A stretch of DNA of 64,000 nt from Bacillota bacterium (GTDB lineage Bacteria; Bacillota; Negativicutes; Sporomusales; UBA7701). The stretch spans positions 186,001-250,000 of the forward strand of contig JAEZJM010000021.1 of NCBI GenBank assembly GCA_023415775.1, written 5' to 3'. The translations under genes were made by a program, and so were the position numbers. Every line of letters begins with the position of its first letter. Position 1 is the stretch's first letter. The notes under the pieces are model-generated. The model searched no databases. It was not told the DNA's origin and worked only from the letters and a program-made list of their open reading frames with translations. Shown here in pieces: positions 54,831 through 63,040 of this stretch.

Positions 54831-56159
54831 ATGAGCAAACCGATCGTAGCCATAGTCGGCCGGCCCAATGTCGGCAAATCCACCCTCTTCAACCGCATTG
54901 CCCAAAAGCGCGTCTCCATCGTCGAAGACATCCCCGGCGTCACCAGGGATCGCATCTACATGGACGCCGAATGGCTCGGCCACGAATTCACCATGATTGA
55001 CACCGGCGGCATCGAAATCGAATCCGCCGACAAAATCCTCACCTCCATGCGCCACCAGGCCAAACTCGCCATCGAAGAATCCGACGCCGTCCTCTTCGTC
55101 GTCGACGCCAAGTCTGGTCTGACCGCGGCCGACGAAGAAGTCGGCCTCATCCTCAAGAGCGCCCGCAAACCCGTCCTCCTTGCCGTCAACAAAGTCGACA
55201 GCCCCAAAGACGAAGCCGAAATCTACGAATTCTACAACCTCGGGCTCGGCGAACCCTATCCCATCTCGGCCGCCAACGCCCTCGGCCTCGGCGACCTCCT
55301 CGACCAAGTCATTGCCGTCCTGCCGCGCGAAACCGCCGTCGTCGACGAAACCGACACCATCAGGGTCGCCTTCATCGGCCGGCCCAACGTCGGCAAATCC
55401 TCCCTCGTCAACGCCCTGCTCGGCGAAGAACGGGTCATCGTCAGCGACATCCCCGGCACAACCCGCGACGCCATCGACACCCACTACTCCAAAGACGGCA
55501 CCGACTTCATCCTCATCGACACCGCCGGCATGCGGCGCAAAGCCAAGATCGACGAGCCCGTCGAACGCTACAGCGTCATCCGCTCCCTCCGGGCCGTCGA
55601 CCGGGCCGACGTCGTCCTCATGCTCATCGACGCCGTCGACGGCGTTACCGAACAGGACAAAAAAATCGCCGGTTACGCCCATGATGCAGGCCGGGCAAGC
55701 ATCATCGTCGTCAACAAATGGGACCTAGTCGAAAAAGACAGCAAAACCACCCTCCGCTACACCGAAACCATCCGCAGCGAGCTGGGCTTCATGCAGTACG
55801 CCCCCGTGATATTTCTCTCCGCCCTCACCAAACAGCGCGTCCAGCGGGTCAGCGAACTGGTCAAATTTGTCGCCGACCAGCACGCCATGCGCGTAGCCAC
55901 CAGCGTCCTCAACCAAGTCGTAGAAGACGCCGTCGCCATCAACCCCCCGCCGTCGGAGAGGGGCCGCAAACTGAAAATCTACTACACCACCCAGCCGGGT
56001 GTCAAACCGCCCACCTTCGTCTTCTTCGTCAACGACGCCGAAATCATGCACTTCTCCTACCTCCGCTACCTCGAAAACAAACTGCGGGAAGCCTTCGGCT
56101 TCGAAGGCACGCCGTTGAAGCTCGTCGTGCGCGGACGCAAAGACAAAGAAGACGAGTGA
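54831..56159 (+). CDS. der: Ribosome-associated GTPase Der (EngA)
   Basis: 442 residues from ATG 54831 (AAGGTGA 5 nt upstream; GTG 54822 and ATG 54825 are alternatives). Two tandem G domains: GRPNVGKSTLFNRI, DTGGIE and NKVDS in the first; GRPNVGKSSLVNALLG, DTAGMRRKAKI and NKWDLVEKD in the second. A KH-like C-terminal domain (KIYYTTQPGVKPPTFVFFVNDAE) follows. Essential for 50S subunit maturation. Repeat copy B begins 5 bp after the stop. Confidence 0.97.
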   Translation: MSKPIVAIVGRPNVGKSTLFNRIAQKRVSIVEDIPGVTRDRIYMDAEWLGHEFTMIDTGGIEIESADKILTSMRHQAKLAIEESDAVLFVVDAKSGLTAADEEVGLILKSARKPVLLAVNKVDSPKDEAEIYEFYNLGLGEPYPISAANALGLGDLLDQVIAVLPRETAVVDETDTIRVAFIGRPNVGKSSLVNALLGEERVIVSDIPGTTRDAIDTHYSKDGTDFILIDTAGMRRKAKIDEPVERYSVIRSLRAVDRADVVLMLIDAVDGVTEQDKKIAGYAHDAGRASIIVVNKWDLVEKDSKTTLRYTETIRSELGFMQYAPVIFLSALTKQRVQRVSELVKFVADQHAMRVATSVLNQVVEDAVAINPPPSERGRKLKIYYTTQPGVKPPTFVFFVNDAEIMHFSYLRYLENKLREAFGFEGTPLKLVVRGRKDKEDE

Positions 56160-56163
56160 TTAC

Positions 56164-56284
56164 GGCCGTTGATAAGCGCCCATCTGCGGCGTTGCTCCTC
56201 AGAGCGCTTGCTTGCGTACATTCCGAGTACGCGGCGCGGCGCGCTCTTCCGGTGCGCCTTGCATCTGGAGGCTTCTGAACGGCC
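56164..56284 (+). repeat. Intergenic hairpin repeat, copy B
   Basis: 121 bp. The outer arms GGCCGTTGATAAGC and GCTTCTGAACGGCC pair. An inner stem AGAGCGC / GCGCTCT and a central GCGTAC-ATTCCGA-GTACGC hairpin follow. It is nearly identical to copy C across the interior and differs in the outer arms, where both sides change together. Located between der and plsY without a T-run. Confidence 0.85.
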
Positions 56285-56338
56285 TAAGCCAGATAATTGC
56301 CTTGATTACTTGCAAGCTTTATTTTGTGGGGTGAGAAA

Positions 56339-56962
56339 ATGGACTACTTTATCATAGTCGCTATAAGCTACGTCATTGGCTCCATCCCCAACGGCCTCAT
56401 CGTCGGCAAATTCACCAAAGGCGTCGACATCCGCCAGTTCGGCAGCAAAAACATCGGCGCCACCAACGTCTACAGGGTCCTCGGGCCGTGGCCGGCCTTC
56501 TGGGTCCTCGTCACCGACATCGCCAAAGGCGTCGCCGGCGTCTACATCGGCAAAGCCATCCTCGGCGCCCCGCCGGCCGCCCTCCTCGGTGGCATCGCCG
56601 CCATCGCCGGCCACAACTGGTCGCTCTTCCTCGGCTTCAAAGGCGGGCGCGGCGTCGCCACCGCCCTCGGCGTCATCGCCGTCCTCATGCCCAAAGTCAC
56701 CGCCATCGTCTTCGTTGTCTGGGCGGTCATCGTCTTCCTCACCCGCTATGTCTCCCTCGGGTCGATCGTCGCCGCCGCCATCGCCCCGCCCCTCATCTGG
56801 CTTTTCGGCGAGCGGACGGAATACCTCTACTTCGGCCTCGTCGCCGCCGCCTTCGTCATCGTCCGTCACCGCCCCAACATCGAACGCCTCCTCAAGGGCC
56901 AGGAGCTAAAGATCAAAGCCGGCAGCTCAGCGCCGGAAAAGAAGGACAGCGACAAACCATGA
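56339..56962 (+). CDS. plsY: Acyl-phosphate:glycerol-3-phosphate acyltransferase
   Basis: 207 residues from ATG 56339 (GGGGTGAG upstream). A membrane protein with the PlsY motifs GSIPNGLIVGKFTKGVDIRQFGSKNIGATNVYRVLG, AGHNWSLFLGFKGGRGVATALG and RYVSLGSIVAA. It transfers acyl from acyl-phosphate to G3P. Overlaps gpsA by 4 bp, which makes its G3P substrate. Confidence 0.96.
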   Translation: MDYFIIVAISYVIGSIPNGLIVGKFTKGVDIRQFGSKNIGATNVYRVLGPWPAFWVLVTDIAKGVAGVYIGKAILGAPPAALLGGIAAIAGHNWSLFLGFKGGRGVATALGVIAVLMPKVTAIVFVVWAVIVFLTRYVSLGSIVAAAIAPPLIWLFGERTEYLYFGLVAAAFVIVRHRPNIERLLKGQELKIKAGSSAPEKKDSDKP

Positions 56963-57981
56963 AAATAGCGGTAATCGGCGCCGGCGGCTGGGGCACCGCC
57001 CTCGCCGCCGTCCTCGGAGAAAACAACCACCAGGTAGCGCTCTGGGCCCGCAGCCAGGAGGCCGCCGACGAACTCGCCGCCACCCGGCGCAACCCGCGCT
57101 ACCTCCCCGACGCCGTCCTCCCGGGCGGCGTCGCCTGTACCGCCGACCTGGCCGCCGCAGCAGCAGGCGCGGCCATCGTCATCCTCGCCACCCCGTCCCA
57201 CGCCGTCAGAGCCATCGCCGCCGCCCTCGCGCCGCATCTCGCCGCCGGCGCCGTCGTCGTCAGCGCCGCCAAGGGGCTCGAAGTCGGCACCCTTAAACGC
57301 ATGACCGAAGTCATCGCCGCAGAAATCCCCGCCGCCGCCTCACGGCTTGTCGCCCTCTCCGGCCCCAACCACGCCGAAGAAGTAGCCCTCCGCCATCCCG
57401 CCGCCACCGTCGCCGCCTCGCTCTCCCGCCCGGCCGCCGAGGCCGTCCAGGAAGCCCTTATGGCGCCCTACTTCCGCGTCTACACCAACCCCGATATCAT
57501 CGGCGTCGAACTCGGCGGCGCCCTTAAAAACATTATTGCCCTCGGCGCCGGCATCGGCGACGGCCTGGGCTTCGGCGACAACGCCAAAGCCGCCCTCATG
57601 ACCCGCGGCCTCGCCGAAATAACCCGCCTCGGCGTCGCCATGGGCGCCCGGCCGCTCACCTTCGCCGGCCTGGCGGGCATCGGCGACCTGATCGTCACCT
57701 GTACCAGCCGCCACAGCCGCAACCGCCGCGCCGGCCTCGCCCTCGCCGCCGGCAAAACGGTGGGGGAGATAGAAGGGGAGACCGGCATGGTCGTCGAAGG
57801 CATCCGTTCCACCCTCGCCGCCCACGAAATAGCCGGCCGTCTGGGGGCCGATATGCCCATCACCGCCGAAATCCACCGCGTCCTCTACCAGGGAGCCGAC
57901 CCCCGCGAAGCGGTTGCGCGCCTGATGGGGAGGGGGAGGACACACGAGCTCGAAGAAGTCGCCCCAAGCTGGGATGCATAA
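56959..57981 (+). CDS. gpsA: Glycerol-3-phosphate dehydrogenase [NAD(P)+]
   Basis: 340 residues from ATG 56959. NAD-binding KIAVIGAGGWGTALAAVLGENNHQVALWAR, LATPSHAVRAI, SAAKGLEVGT, LSGPNHAEEVA, the catalytic Lys in GVELGGALKNIIALGAGIGDGLGFGDNAKAALMTRGL and EGIRSTLAAHEIA. It reduces dihydroxyacetone phosphate to G3P for PlsY. Repeat copy C begins 6 bp after the stop. Confidence 0.96.
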   Translation: MKIAVIGAGGWGTALAAVLGENNHQVALWARSQEAADELAATRRNPRYLPDAVLPGGVACTADLAAAAAGAAIVILATPSHAVRAIAAALAPHLAAGAVVVSAAKGLEVGTLKRMTEVIAAEIPAAASRLVALSGPNHAEEVALRHPAATVAASLSRPAAEAVQEALMAPYFRVYTNPDIIGVELGGALKNIIALGAGIGDGLGFGDNAKAALMTRGLAEITRLGVAMGARPLTFAGLAGIGDLIVTCTSRHSRNRRAGLALAAGKTVGEIEGETGMVVEGIRSTLAAHEIAGRLGADMPITAEIHRVLYQGADPREAVARLMGRGRTHELEEVAPSWDA

Positions 57982-57986
57982 CTTAG

Positions 57987-58111
57987 GCAGACGTTGATAA
58001 GTCCCCATCTGCGGCGTTGCTCCTCAGAGCGCTTGCTTGCGTACATTCCGAGTACGCGGCGCGGCGCGCTCTTCCGGTGCGCCTTGCATCTGGGGGCTTC
58101 TGAACGTCTGC
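57987..58111 (+). repeat. Intergenic hairpin repeat, copy C
   Basis: 125 bp. The outer arms GCAGACGTTGATAAG and CTTCTGAACGTCTGC pair, where copy B has GGCCGTT/AACGGCC. The interior (CATCTGCGGCGTTGCTCC through GCGCCTTGCATCTGG) is almost base-for-base the same as copy B. It is followed 37 bp later by an intrinsic terminator. Confidence 0.85.
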
Positions 58112-58147
58112 TCGCCAGTTAAAGAAAAAGAATCGAAATAGGACGAG

Positions 58148-58177
58148 AAGAGTATGGTAGTTACCATACTCTTTTTT
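58148..58177 (+). terminator. Intrinsic terminator of plsY-gpsA
   Basis: AAGAGTATGGTA (58148-58159) and TACCATACTCTT (58162-58173) form a perfect 12-bp hairpin followed by TTTTG. Confidence 0.85.
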
Positions 58178-58185
58178 GTGTTTCG

Positions 58186-58213
58186 TCATATTCTTATTGG
58201 CATGTCATATATT
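58186..58213 (+). promoter_or_regulatory. Sigma-E-type promoter of spoIVA
   Basis: TCATATT (58186-58192) matches KMATATT fully. After 13 nt, CATATATT (58206-58213) matches CATACAhT at seven of eight positions. spoIVA is a mother-cell sigma-E gene in Bacillus. The start codon lies 145 nt further, leaving a long leader. Confidence 0.6.
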
Positions 58214-58358
58214 TGTAATGATTAATCGGGCAATTCCCCAGTAAGGACCTGAAGCTTCTGCGGCCCGTCGCGGAAGACGTTTTTCGGGGAGGGGTGACAG
58301 GCCAACGGAGCAAACTGTGCTCATACATACGAACATAGGGGGAGGGAATCGAAGACAA

Positions 58359-59837
58359 ATGGAAAAGTTTGACCTGTTCCGGGACATTGCCGAACGGACC
58401 GGCGGCGATATATACGTCGGGGTCGTCGGCCCCGTGCGCACCGGCAAATCCACCTTCATCAAGCGGTTCATGGAGACGATGGTGTTGCCGAACATCACCG
58501 ATCCTTACGACAAAGAGCGGGCCAAGGACGAACTGCCCCAGTCCGCCGCCGGCAAAACCATAATGACCACCGAGCCAAAGTTCATCCCTAACGAAGCGGT
58601 CGAAATCGTCGTCAAGGAAAACGTCAAAGTCCGCGTCAGGGTCGTGGACTGCGTCGGCTACACCGTCGACGGCGCCCTCGGTTACGAGGAAGAGGACGGC
58701 CCCCGCATGGTCCTCACCCCCTGGGACGACCAGGAGATACCCTTTCAGCAAGCCGCCGAGATCGGCACCCGCAAAGTCATCACCGACCATTCCACCATCG
58801 GCCTCGTCGTCATCACCGACGGCACCGTCACCGACCTGCCGCGCGAAAATTACATCGCCGCCGAGGAGCGGGTCATCGCCGAACTAAAAGAACTGCAGAA
58901 ACCGTTCCTCATTATCCTCAACACCGGGCAGCCGACCGCCAAGGAGACCAGGGAGCTTGTCGCCAAGCTCGAAAACAAGTACGACGTCCCCGTCATCCCC
59001 GCCGACTGCCTCCAGCTCACCACCGACGACGTATACGCCATCCTCCAGGAAGTCCTGTACGAATTCCCTGTCAAGGAAGTCAACATCACCCTGCCGCGCT
59101 GGGTAGAAGAACTGGAGGCCGACCACTGGCTGCGGCAGAAGTTCGACGGCGCCGTCCACGACATCGTCCAGTACGTTCGCCGCCTGCGCGACATCGACCG
59201 GGCCATCGACGACCTCTCGGGCTACGACTTCGTCGCCGACGTCATCCTCCACGACATGGACCTCGGCAGTGGCATAGCCGTCATCGAGATGACCGCCCGC
59301 AGCGAACTTTTCTACCAAGTCCTCGAAGAACTCACCGGCTTCACCGTCAGCGGCGAACACCACGTCCTCCGTCTCATGCGCGAACTGGCCGTTGCCAAGC
59401 GCGAGCACGACAAAATCGCCTCGGCCCTCGAGCAGGTCCGTCAGACCGGCTACGGCATCGTGCCGCCCCAGGTCGACGAGATGGTCCTCGAGGAGCCAGA
59501 GATAATCCGCACCGGCAACCGCTTCGGTGTGCGCCTCAAAGCGTCCGCGCCCTCGCTCCACATCATCAGGACCGACGTTCAGGCTGAAATCTCGCCCATC
59601 ATCGGCACCGAAAAACAGAGCGAAGAACTCATCCACTACCTGCTGCGCGAATTTGAAGGCGAGCCGGAAAAACTGTGGCGCACCAACCTGTTCGGCAAAT
59701 CCCTCAACTCTCTCGTGCGCGAAGGCATCCAGAACAAGCTCAACACCATGCCAGAAAACGCCCAGATCAAACTGCGCGAAACACTGCAGAAAGTGGTCAA
59801 CGAGGGCAGCGGCGGGCTGATCTGCATAATCTTTTGA
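58359..59837 (+). CDS. spoIVA: Spore coat morphogenetic ATPase SpoIVA
   Basis: 492 residues from ATG 58359, the same length as Bacillus SpoIVA; upstream in-frame codons to 58317 are discarded because the family starts at MEKFDLFRDIAERTGG. The Walker A GPVRTGKSTFIKRF lies near residue 23-31, followed by ELPQSAAGKTIMTTEPKFIPNEA and VRVVDCVGYTVDGALG. The C-terminal anchoring part (KLNTMPENAQIKLRETLQKVVNEGSGGLICIIF) is conserved. SpoIVA polymerises on the outer forespore membrane with ATP and forms the coat basement. Repeat copy D begins 11 bp after the stop. Confidence 0.96.
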   Translation: MEKFDLFRDIAERTGGDIYVGVVGPVRTGKSTFIKRFMETMVLPNITDPYDKERAKDELPQSAAGKTIMTTEPKFIPNEAVEIVVKENVKVRVRVVDCVGYTVDGALGYEEEDGPRMVLTPWDDQEIPFQQAAEIGTRKVITDHSTIGLVVITDGTVTDLPRENYIAAEERVIAELKELQKPFLIILNTGQPTAKETRELVAKLENKYDVPVIPADCLQLTTDDVYAILQEVLYEFPVKEVNITLPRWVEELEADHWLRQKFDGAVHDIVQYVRRLRDIDRAIDDLSGYDFVADVILHDMDLGSGIAVIEMTARSELFYQVLEELTGFTVSGEHHVLRLMRELAVAKREHDKIASALEQVRQTGYGIVPPQVDEMVLEEPEIIRTGNRFGVRLKASAPSLHIIRTDVQAEISPIIGTEKQSEELIHYLLREFEGEPEKLWRTNLFGKSLNSLVREGIQNKLNTMPENAQIKLRETLQKVVNEGSGGLICIIF

Positions 59838-59847
59838 ACACCTGCCG

Positions 59848-60023
59848 GCTGGCGATAAAGGCCCATCTGCGGCGTACTCGCAAGGGGCAGGCCGCAGTTC
59901 TAGGCGCAGATGCGCCAAGAACTTACGCACTTGCTCCTCAGAGCGCTTGCTAGCGTACGCAATCAAGTACGCGTCGCATCGCGCTCTTCCGGTGCGCCTT
60001 GCATCTTGACCTTTCTAGCCAGC
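59848..60023 (+). repeat. Intergenic hairpin repeat, copy D, with a nested hairpin insertion
   Basis: 176 bp. The outer arms GCTGGCGATAAAGG and CCTTTCTAGCCAGC pair. The core (TTGCTCCTCAGAGCGCTTGCT through GCGCTCTTCCGGTGCGCCTTG) matches copies B and C. Between GCGGCGT and TTGCTCC about 54 extra bases are present, containing a second hairpin AGTTCTaGGCGCA-GA-TGCGCCaAGAACT. A terminator follows. Confidence 0.85.
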
Positions 60024-60044
60024 TAAATTTGCTAACGATTTATC

Positions 60045-60074
60045 GGCGGCCGTCAACGGCCGGCCTTTTTTTTT
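60045..60074 (+). terminator. Intrinsic terminator of spoIVA
   Basis: CGGCCG (60047-60052) and CGGCCG (60057-60062) form a stem with a TCAA loop, followed by GCC and nine T. Confidence 0.85.
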
Positions 60075-60087
60075 GCCCTTTATCCCC

Positions 60088-60116
60088 TTGTCTTGGTATT
60101 AACCTAATGTTATAAT
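60088..60116 (+). promoter_or_regulatory. Sigma-A promoter of the ACT-hom-thrB operon
   Basis: TTGTCT (60088-60093), a 17-nt spacer and a perfect TATAAT (60111-60116), 55 bp before the ACT-domain gene. Confidence 0.75.
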
Positions 60117-60170
60117 GTCTACGATACGGGGATAATTATCCTTTTGTGCAATACTAAAGGAGGGAAAAAA

Positions 60171-60617
60171 ATGTCCGGCCAGAAGTCGACATTTTATTTG
60201 GTTCGGGAGGAAATCCTGCCCGAGGCGATCAAGAAGACCATCAAGGTCAAAGAGCTCTTAAAACGCGGCGACGCCCGCACCATCAACGAAGCGGTGGAAA
60301 AGATGGAGCTCAGCCGCAGCGCTTATTATAAGTACAAAGACTATGTCTTTCCCTTTTACGAAGCCAGCAAGGAAAAAATCGTCACCTTAGCCCTGCTTTT
60401 AGAACACAAACCCGGCGTCCTGTCCCGCGTCCTCAACACCATCGCCAACGAACGGGGCAGCGTCCTTACGATAAACCAGGGTATTCCCCTTCAGGGCGTA
60501 GCCAACGCCACCATCTCCATCGAAACCGTCGAACTGGCCATCGACCTCGAAGCCCTCCTCGACAAACTCAGGATGGTAGACGGCGTCAAGCGCCTGGAAG
60601 TGCTGGGACAAGCTTAA
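60171..60617 (+). CDS. ACT-domain protein, UPF0735/PheB family
   Basis: 148 residues from ATG 60171 (AAAGGAGGG upstream). An N-terminal helix-turn-helix-like part (LVREEILPEAIKKTIKVKELLKRGDARTINEAVEKMELSRSAYYKYKDYV) is followed by an ACT domain (VTLALLLEHKPGVLSRVLNTIANERGSVLTINQ, about residues 70-145). Bacillus homologues (PheB/YszB) lie beside thrB or pheA. An amino-acid-sensing regulatory role is likely, given hom and thrB downstream, but no ligand is established. Confidence 0.93.
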   Translation: MSGQKSTFYLVREEILPEAIKKTIKVKELLKRGDARTINEAVEKMELSRSAYYKYKDYVFPFYEASKEKIVTLALLLEHKPGVLSRVLNTIANERGSVLTINQGIPLQGVANATISIETVELAIDLEALLDKLRMVDGVKRLEVLGQA

Positions 60618-60634
60618 AATAGGAGTTGACCTCA

Positions 60635-61933
60635 ATGAATGCCAATTCGCACAAGGATACGATCAATGTAGGCATGCTCGGGCTAGGCACCGTCGGCACC
60701 GGCGTAGCCAAGATCCTCGACGCCAGCGCCCACAACATCGCCCAGAAAGTCGGCTCGCCCGTCGTCCTCAAAAAAGTCCTCGTCCGCGACGCCGCCAAAC
60801 CCCGGCAGGTCAAACTTGCCGGCCTCACCACCGACCCGTCCGCCGTCATCGACGATCCCGACATCGACATCGTCGTCGAAGTCATGGGCGGCGAGGAACC
60901 GGCCAAAGGTTACATTATCCGCGCCCTCCAGGCCGGCAAACACGTCGTCACCGCCAACAAAGACGTAGTGGCCAGACACGGCCGCGACCTCTTCGCCGCA
61001 GCCGAGGAAAACAACGTCGACCTGCTCTTCGAAGCCAGCGTCGGCGGCGGCATTCCCATCATCCGGCCGCTCAAGCAGTGCCTGGCCGGCAACCGCATCA
61101 GGCAGGTCATGGGCATCGTCAACGGCACTACCAACTACATGCTCACAAAAATGACCGTCGACAAGAGCGACTACGGCGCCGTCCTCGCCGAAGCCCAGCA
61201 AAAAGGCTACGCCGAGTCCGACCCCACCGCCGACGTCGGCGGCTTCGACGCCGCCCGCAAGATCGCCATCCTCGCCTCCATCGCCTTCGGCACCCGCGTC
61301 ACCCTCGACGATGTCTACGTCGAAGGCATCACCGGCATAACCCCCCAGGACATCGAATACGCCGGCGAATTCGGTTATGTCATCAAGCTGCTGGCCATCG
61401 CCGGCGAAACCGACTGCGGCGTCGACGTCCGCGTCCACCCCGCCTTCATCGCCAAAACCCACCCGCTGGCCTCCGTCAACGACGTCTTCAACGCCATCTT
61501 CGTCAAAGGCGACGCCGTCGGCGAAACCATGTTCTACGGCCGGGGAGCGGGGGAGATGCCCACCGCCAGCGCCGTCGTCGCCGACATCATCGACGTCGCC
61601 CGCGACATCAAGCACGGCGTCGCCAGCCGCGTCCTCTGCACCTGTTTCGACACCAAACCCATCTGCCCCATCGCCCAGACCGAAGCGCCCTACTACATCC
61701 GCCTGCTCGTCGAGGACAAACCCGGCGTACTTGCGGCCATCGCCGGCGCCTTCGGCTGCCAGCACGTCAGCCTAAACTCCGTCGTCCAGAAACGCAAGGT
61801 GGGAGACTGGGCGGAAATCGTCCTCATCACCTACCGCGTATCCGACGCCAACATGCGCCTTGCCCTCAGCACCCTCGGCGGCATGCCGGTCGTCAATAAA
61901 ATCAGCAGCGTCATCAGAGTGGTCGAGGAATAA
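60635..61933 (+). CDS. hom: Homoserine dehydrogenase
   Basis: 432 residues from ATG 60635 (AGGAG 9 nt upstream; TTG 60626 rejected). NAD(P)-binding NVGMLGLGTVGTGVAKIL, AGKHVVTANKD, ASVGGGIPIIRPLKQCLAGN, MGIVNGTTNYMLTKM and the catalytic KGYAESDPTADVGGFDAARKIAILA. A C-terminal ACT domain (YIRLLVEDKPGVLAAIAGAF) suggests threonine feedback. It reduces aspartate semialdehyde to homoserine. Confidence 0.97.
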   Translation: MNANSHKDTINVGMLGLGTVGTGVAKILDASAHNIAQKVGSPVVLKKVLVRDAAKPRQVKLAGLTTDPSAVIDDPDIDIVVEVMGGEEPAKGYIIRALQAGKHVVTANKDVVARHGRDLFAAAEENNVDLLFEASVGGGIPIIRPLKQCLAGNRIRQVMGIVNGTTNYMLTKMTVDKSDYGAVLAEAQQKGYAESDPTADVGGFDAARKIAILASIAFGTRVTLDDVYVEGITGITPQDIEYAGEFGYVIKLLAIAGETDCGVDVRVHPAFIAKTHPLASVNDVFNAIFVKGDAVGETMFYGRGAGEMPTASAVVADIIDVARDIKHGVASRVLCTCFDTKPICPIAQTEAPYYIRLLVEDKPGVLAAIAGAFGCQHVSLNSVVQKRKVGDWAEIVLITYRVSDANMRLALSTLGGMPVVNKISSVIRVVEE

Positions 61934-61956
61934 CGGCCACCCCTCAGGGAGGATAT

Positions 61957-62874
61957 ATGGAATCGACAATTACGGTACGCGTGCCGGGAACGACAGCCAA
62001 CTGCGGTCCCGGCTTTGATACGGTAGGCATCGCCTGCACCATCTACAACGACATGACCCTCACCCTCAGCGAAAAACCGGGCTTCACCCTCGCCGTCACC
62101 GGCGAAGGCGCCGGCGCCATCCCCGCCAACGAACGCAACATCGCATACATGGCCGTGAGCGCCGTCCTGAAGAAAGTCGGCGTCGCCAGCCCCGGCATAG
62201 GCATAACAATGCACAACAACATCCCTCTGGCCCGTGGCCTCGGCTCGAGCGCCGCCGCCATCGTCGGCGGCCTTGTCGCCGCCAACGCCGCCACCGGCAG
62301 CAAACTCGGCAACGACGAACTCTTAGCCATGGCCACCGTACTCGAAGGCCACCCCGACAACGTCGCCCCGGCCATCTTCGGCGGCATCACCGTCAGCTTC
62401 ACCGCCGGCGGCGTCCCGCAAACCCTCCGTTTCAGCCCGCCAGAGCCGCTCAGGCTCGTTGTCGCCATACCCGATTTCGGCCTTTCCACCAAAGCGGCCC
62501 GCCAGGTCTTGCCGAAAGCCGTCCCCTACGCCGACGCCGTCTTCAACGTCAGCCGCGCCGCCCTCCTTATCGGCGCCCTCTGCCAGGGCAAACTCGACTT
62601 CTTGCGCAGCGCCCTGGAAGACCGTCTGCACCAGCCCTACCGCGCCAAGCTCATCCCCGGCATGGACGAAGTCCTTGCCGCCGCTGTTGAAAACGGCGCC
62701 CTCGGCGCAGCTCTCAGCGGCGCCGGCCCCTGCCTCATCGCCTTTGCCCGCCGCGAGGCCGCCGGCGCCATCGGCGGCGCCATGGTCGCCGCCTTTGCCC
62801 GCCACGGCGTGAAAGCCAACTCCCTCGACTTAGACATCGACGGCGACGGCGCAAAGATAATTATGGTGCCTTGA
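61957..62874 (+). CDS. thrB: Homoserine kinase
   Basis: 305 residues. GHMP kinase: VRVPGTTANCGPGFDTVGIACTIYN at the N terminus, the ATP loop IPLARGLGSSAAAIVGGLVAAN, EGHPDNVAPAIFGG and the C-terminal GALGAALSGAGPCLIAF. It phosphorylates homoserine toward threonine. thrC is not in the window downstream. AGGGAGGATAT precedes the ATG; its stop codon is inside the tRNA promoter. Confidence 0.96.
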   Translation: MESTITVRVPGTTANCGPGFDTVGIACTIYNDMTLTLSEKPGFTLAVTGEGAGAIPANERNIAYMAVSAVLKKVGVASPGIGITMHNNIPLARGLGSSAAAIVGGLVAANAATGSKLGNDELLAMATVLEGHPDNVAPAIFGGITVSFTAGGVPQTLRFSPPEPLRLVVAIPDFGLSTKAARQVLPKAVPYADAVFNVSRAALLIGALCQGKLDFLRSALEDRLHQPYRAKLIPGMDEVLAAAVENGALGAALSGAGPCLIAFARREAAGAIGGAMVAAFARHGVKANSLDLDIDGDGAKIIMVP

Positions 62875-62899
62875 CAGCGCCCCGAAAAAAAGGTACAAT
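62871..62899 (+). promoter_or_regulatory. Sigma-A promoter of tRNA-Pro
   Basis: TTGACA (62871-62876), 17 nt, TACAAT (62894-62899). The -35 element overlaps the thrB stop codon. The tRNA begins 13 bp after the -10. Confidence 0.8.
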
Positions 62900-62911
62900 A
62901 GGTTTTGTCGT

Positions 62912-62988
<77 letters not shown>

Positions 62989-63007
62989 TTTATATCAACA
63001 TCAACAG

Positions 63008-63040
63008 GCCTCGCCGTCAGCGGCGAGGCGTTTGTTTTGT
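63008..63040 (+). terminator. Intrinsic terminator of tRNA-Pro
   Basis: GCCTCGCCG (63008-63016) and CGGCGAGGC (63021-63029) form a perfect 9-bp stem with a TCAG loop, followed by GTTTGTTTTG. Confidence 0.85.

Noticed and set aside
28271..60023. CRISPR or insertion sequence as explanation of the repeats
   Set aside because: Copies are far apart, over 100 bp long, without regular spacers, and contain no transposase frame or target-site duplication that I could see.
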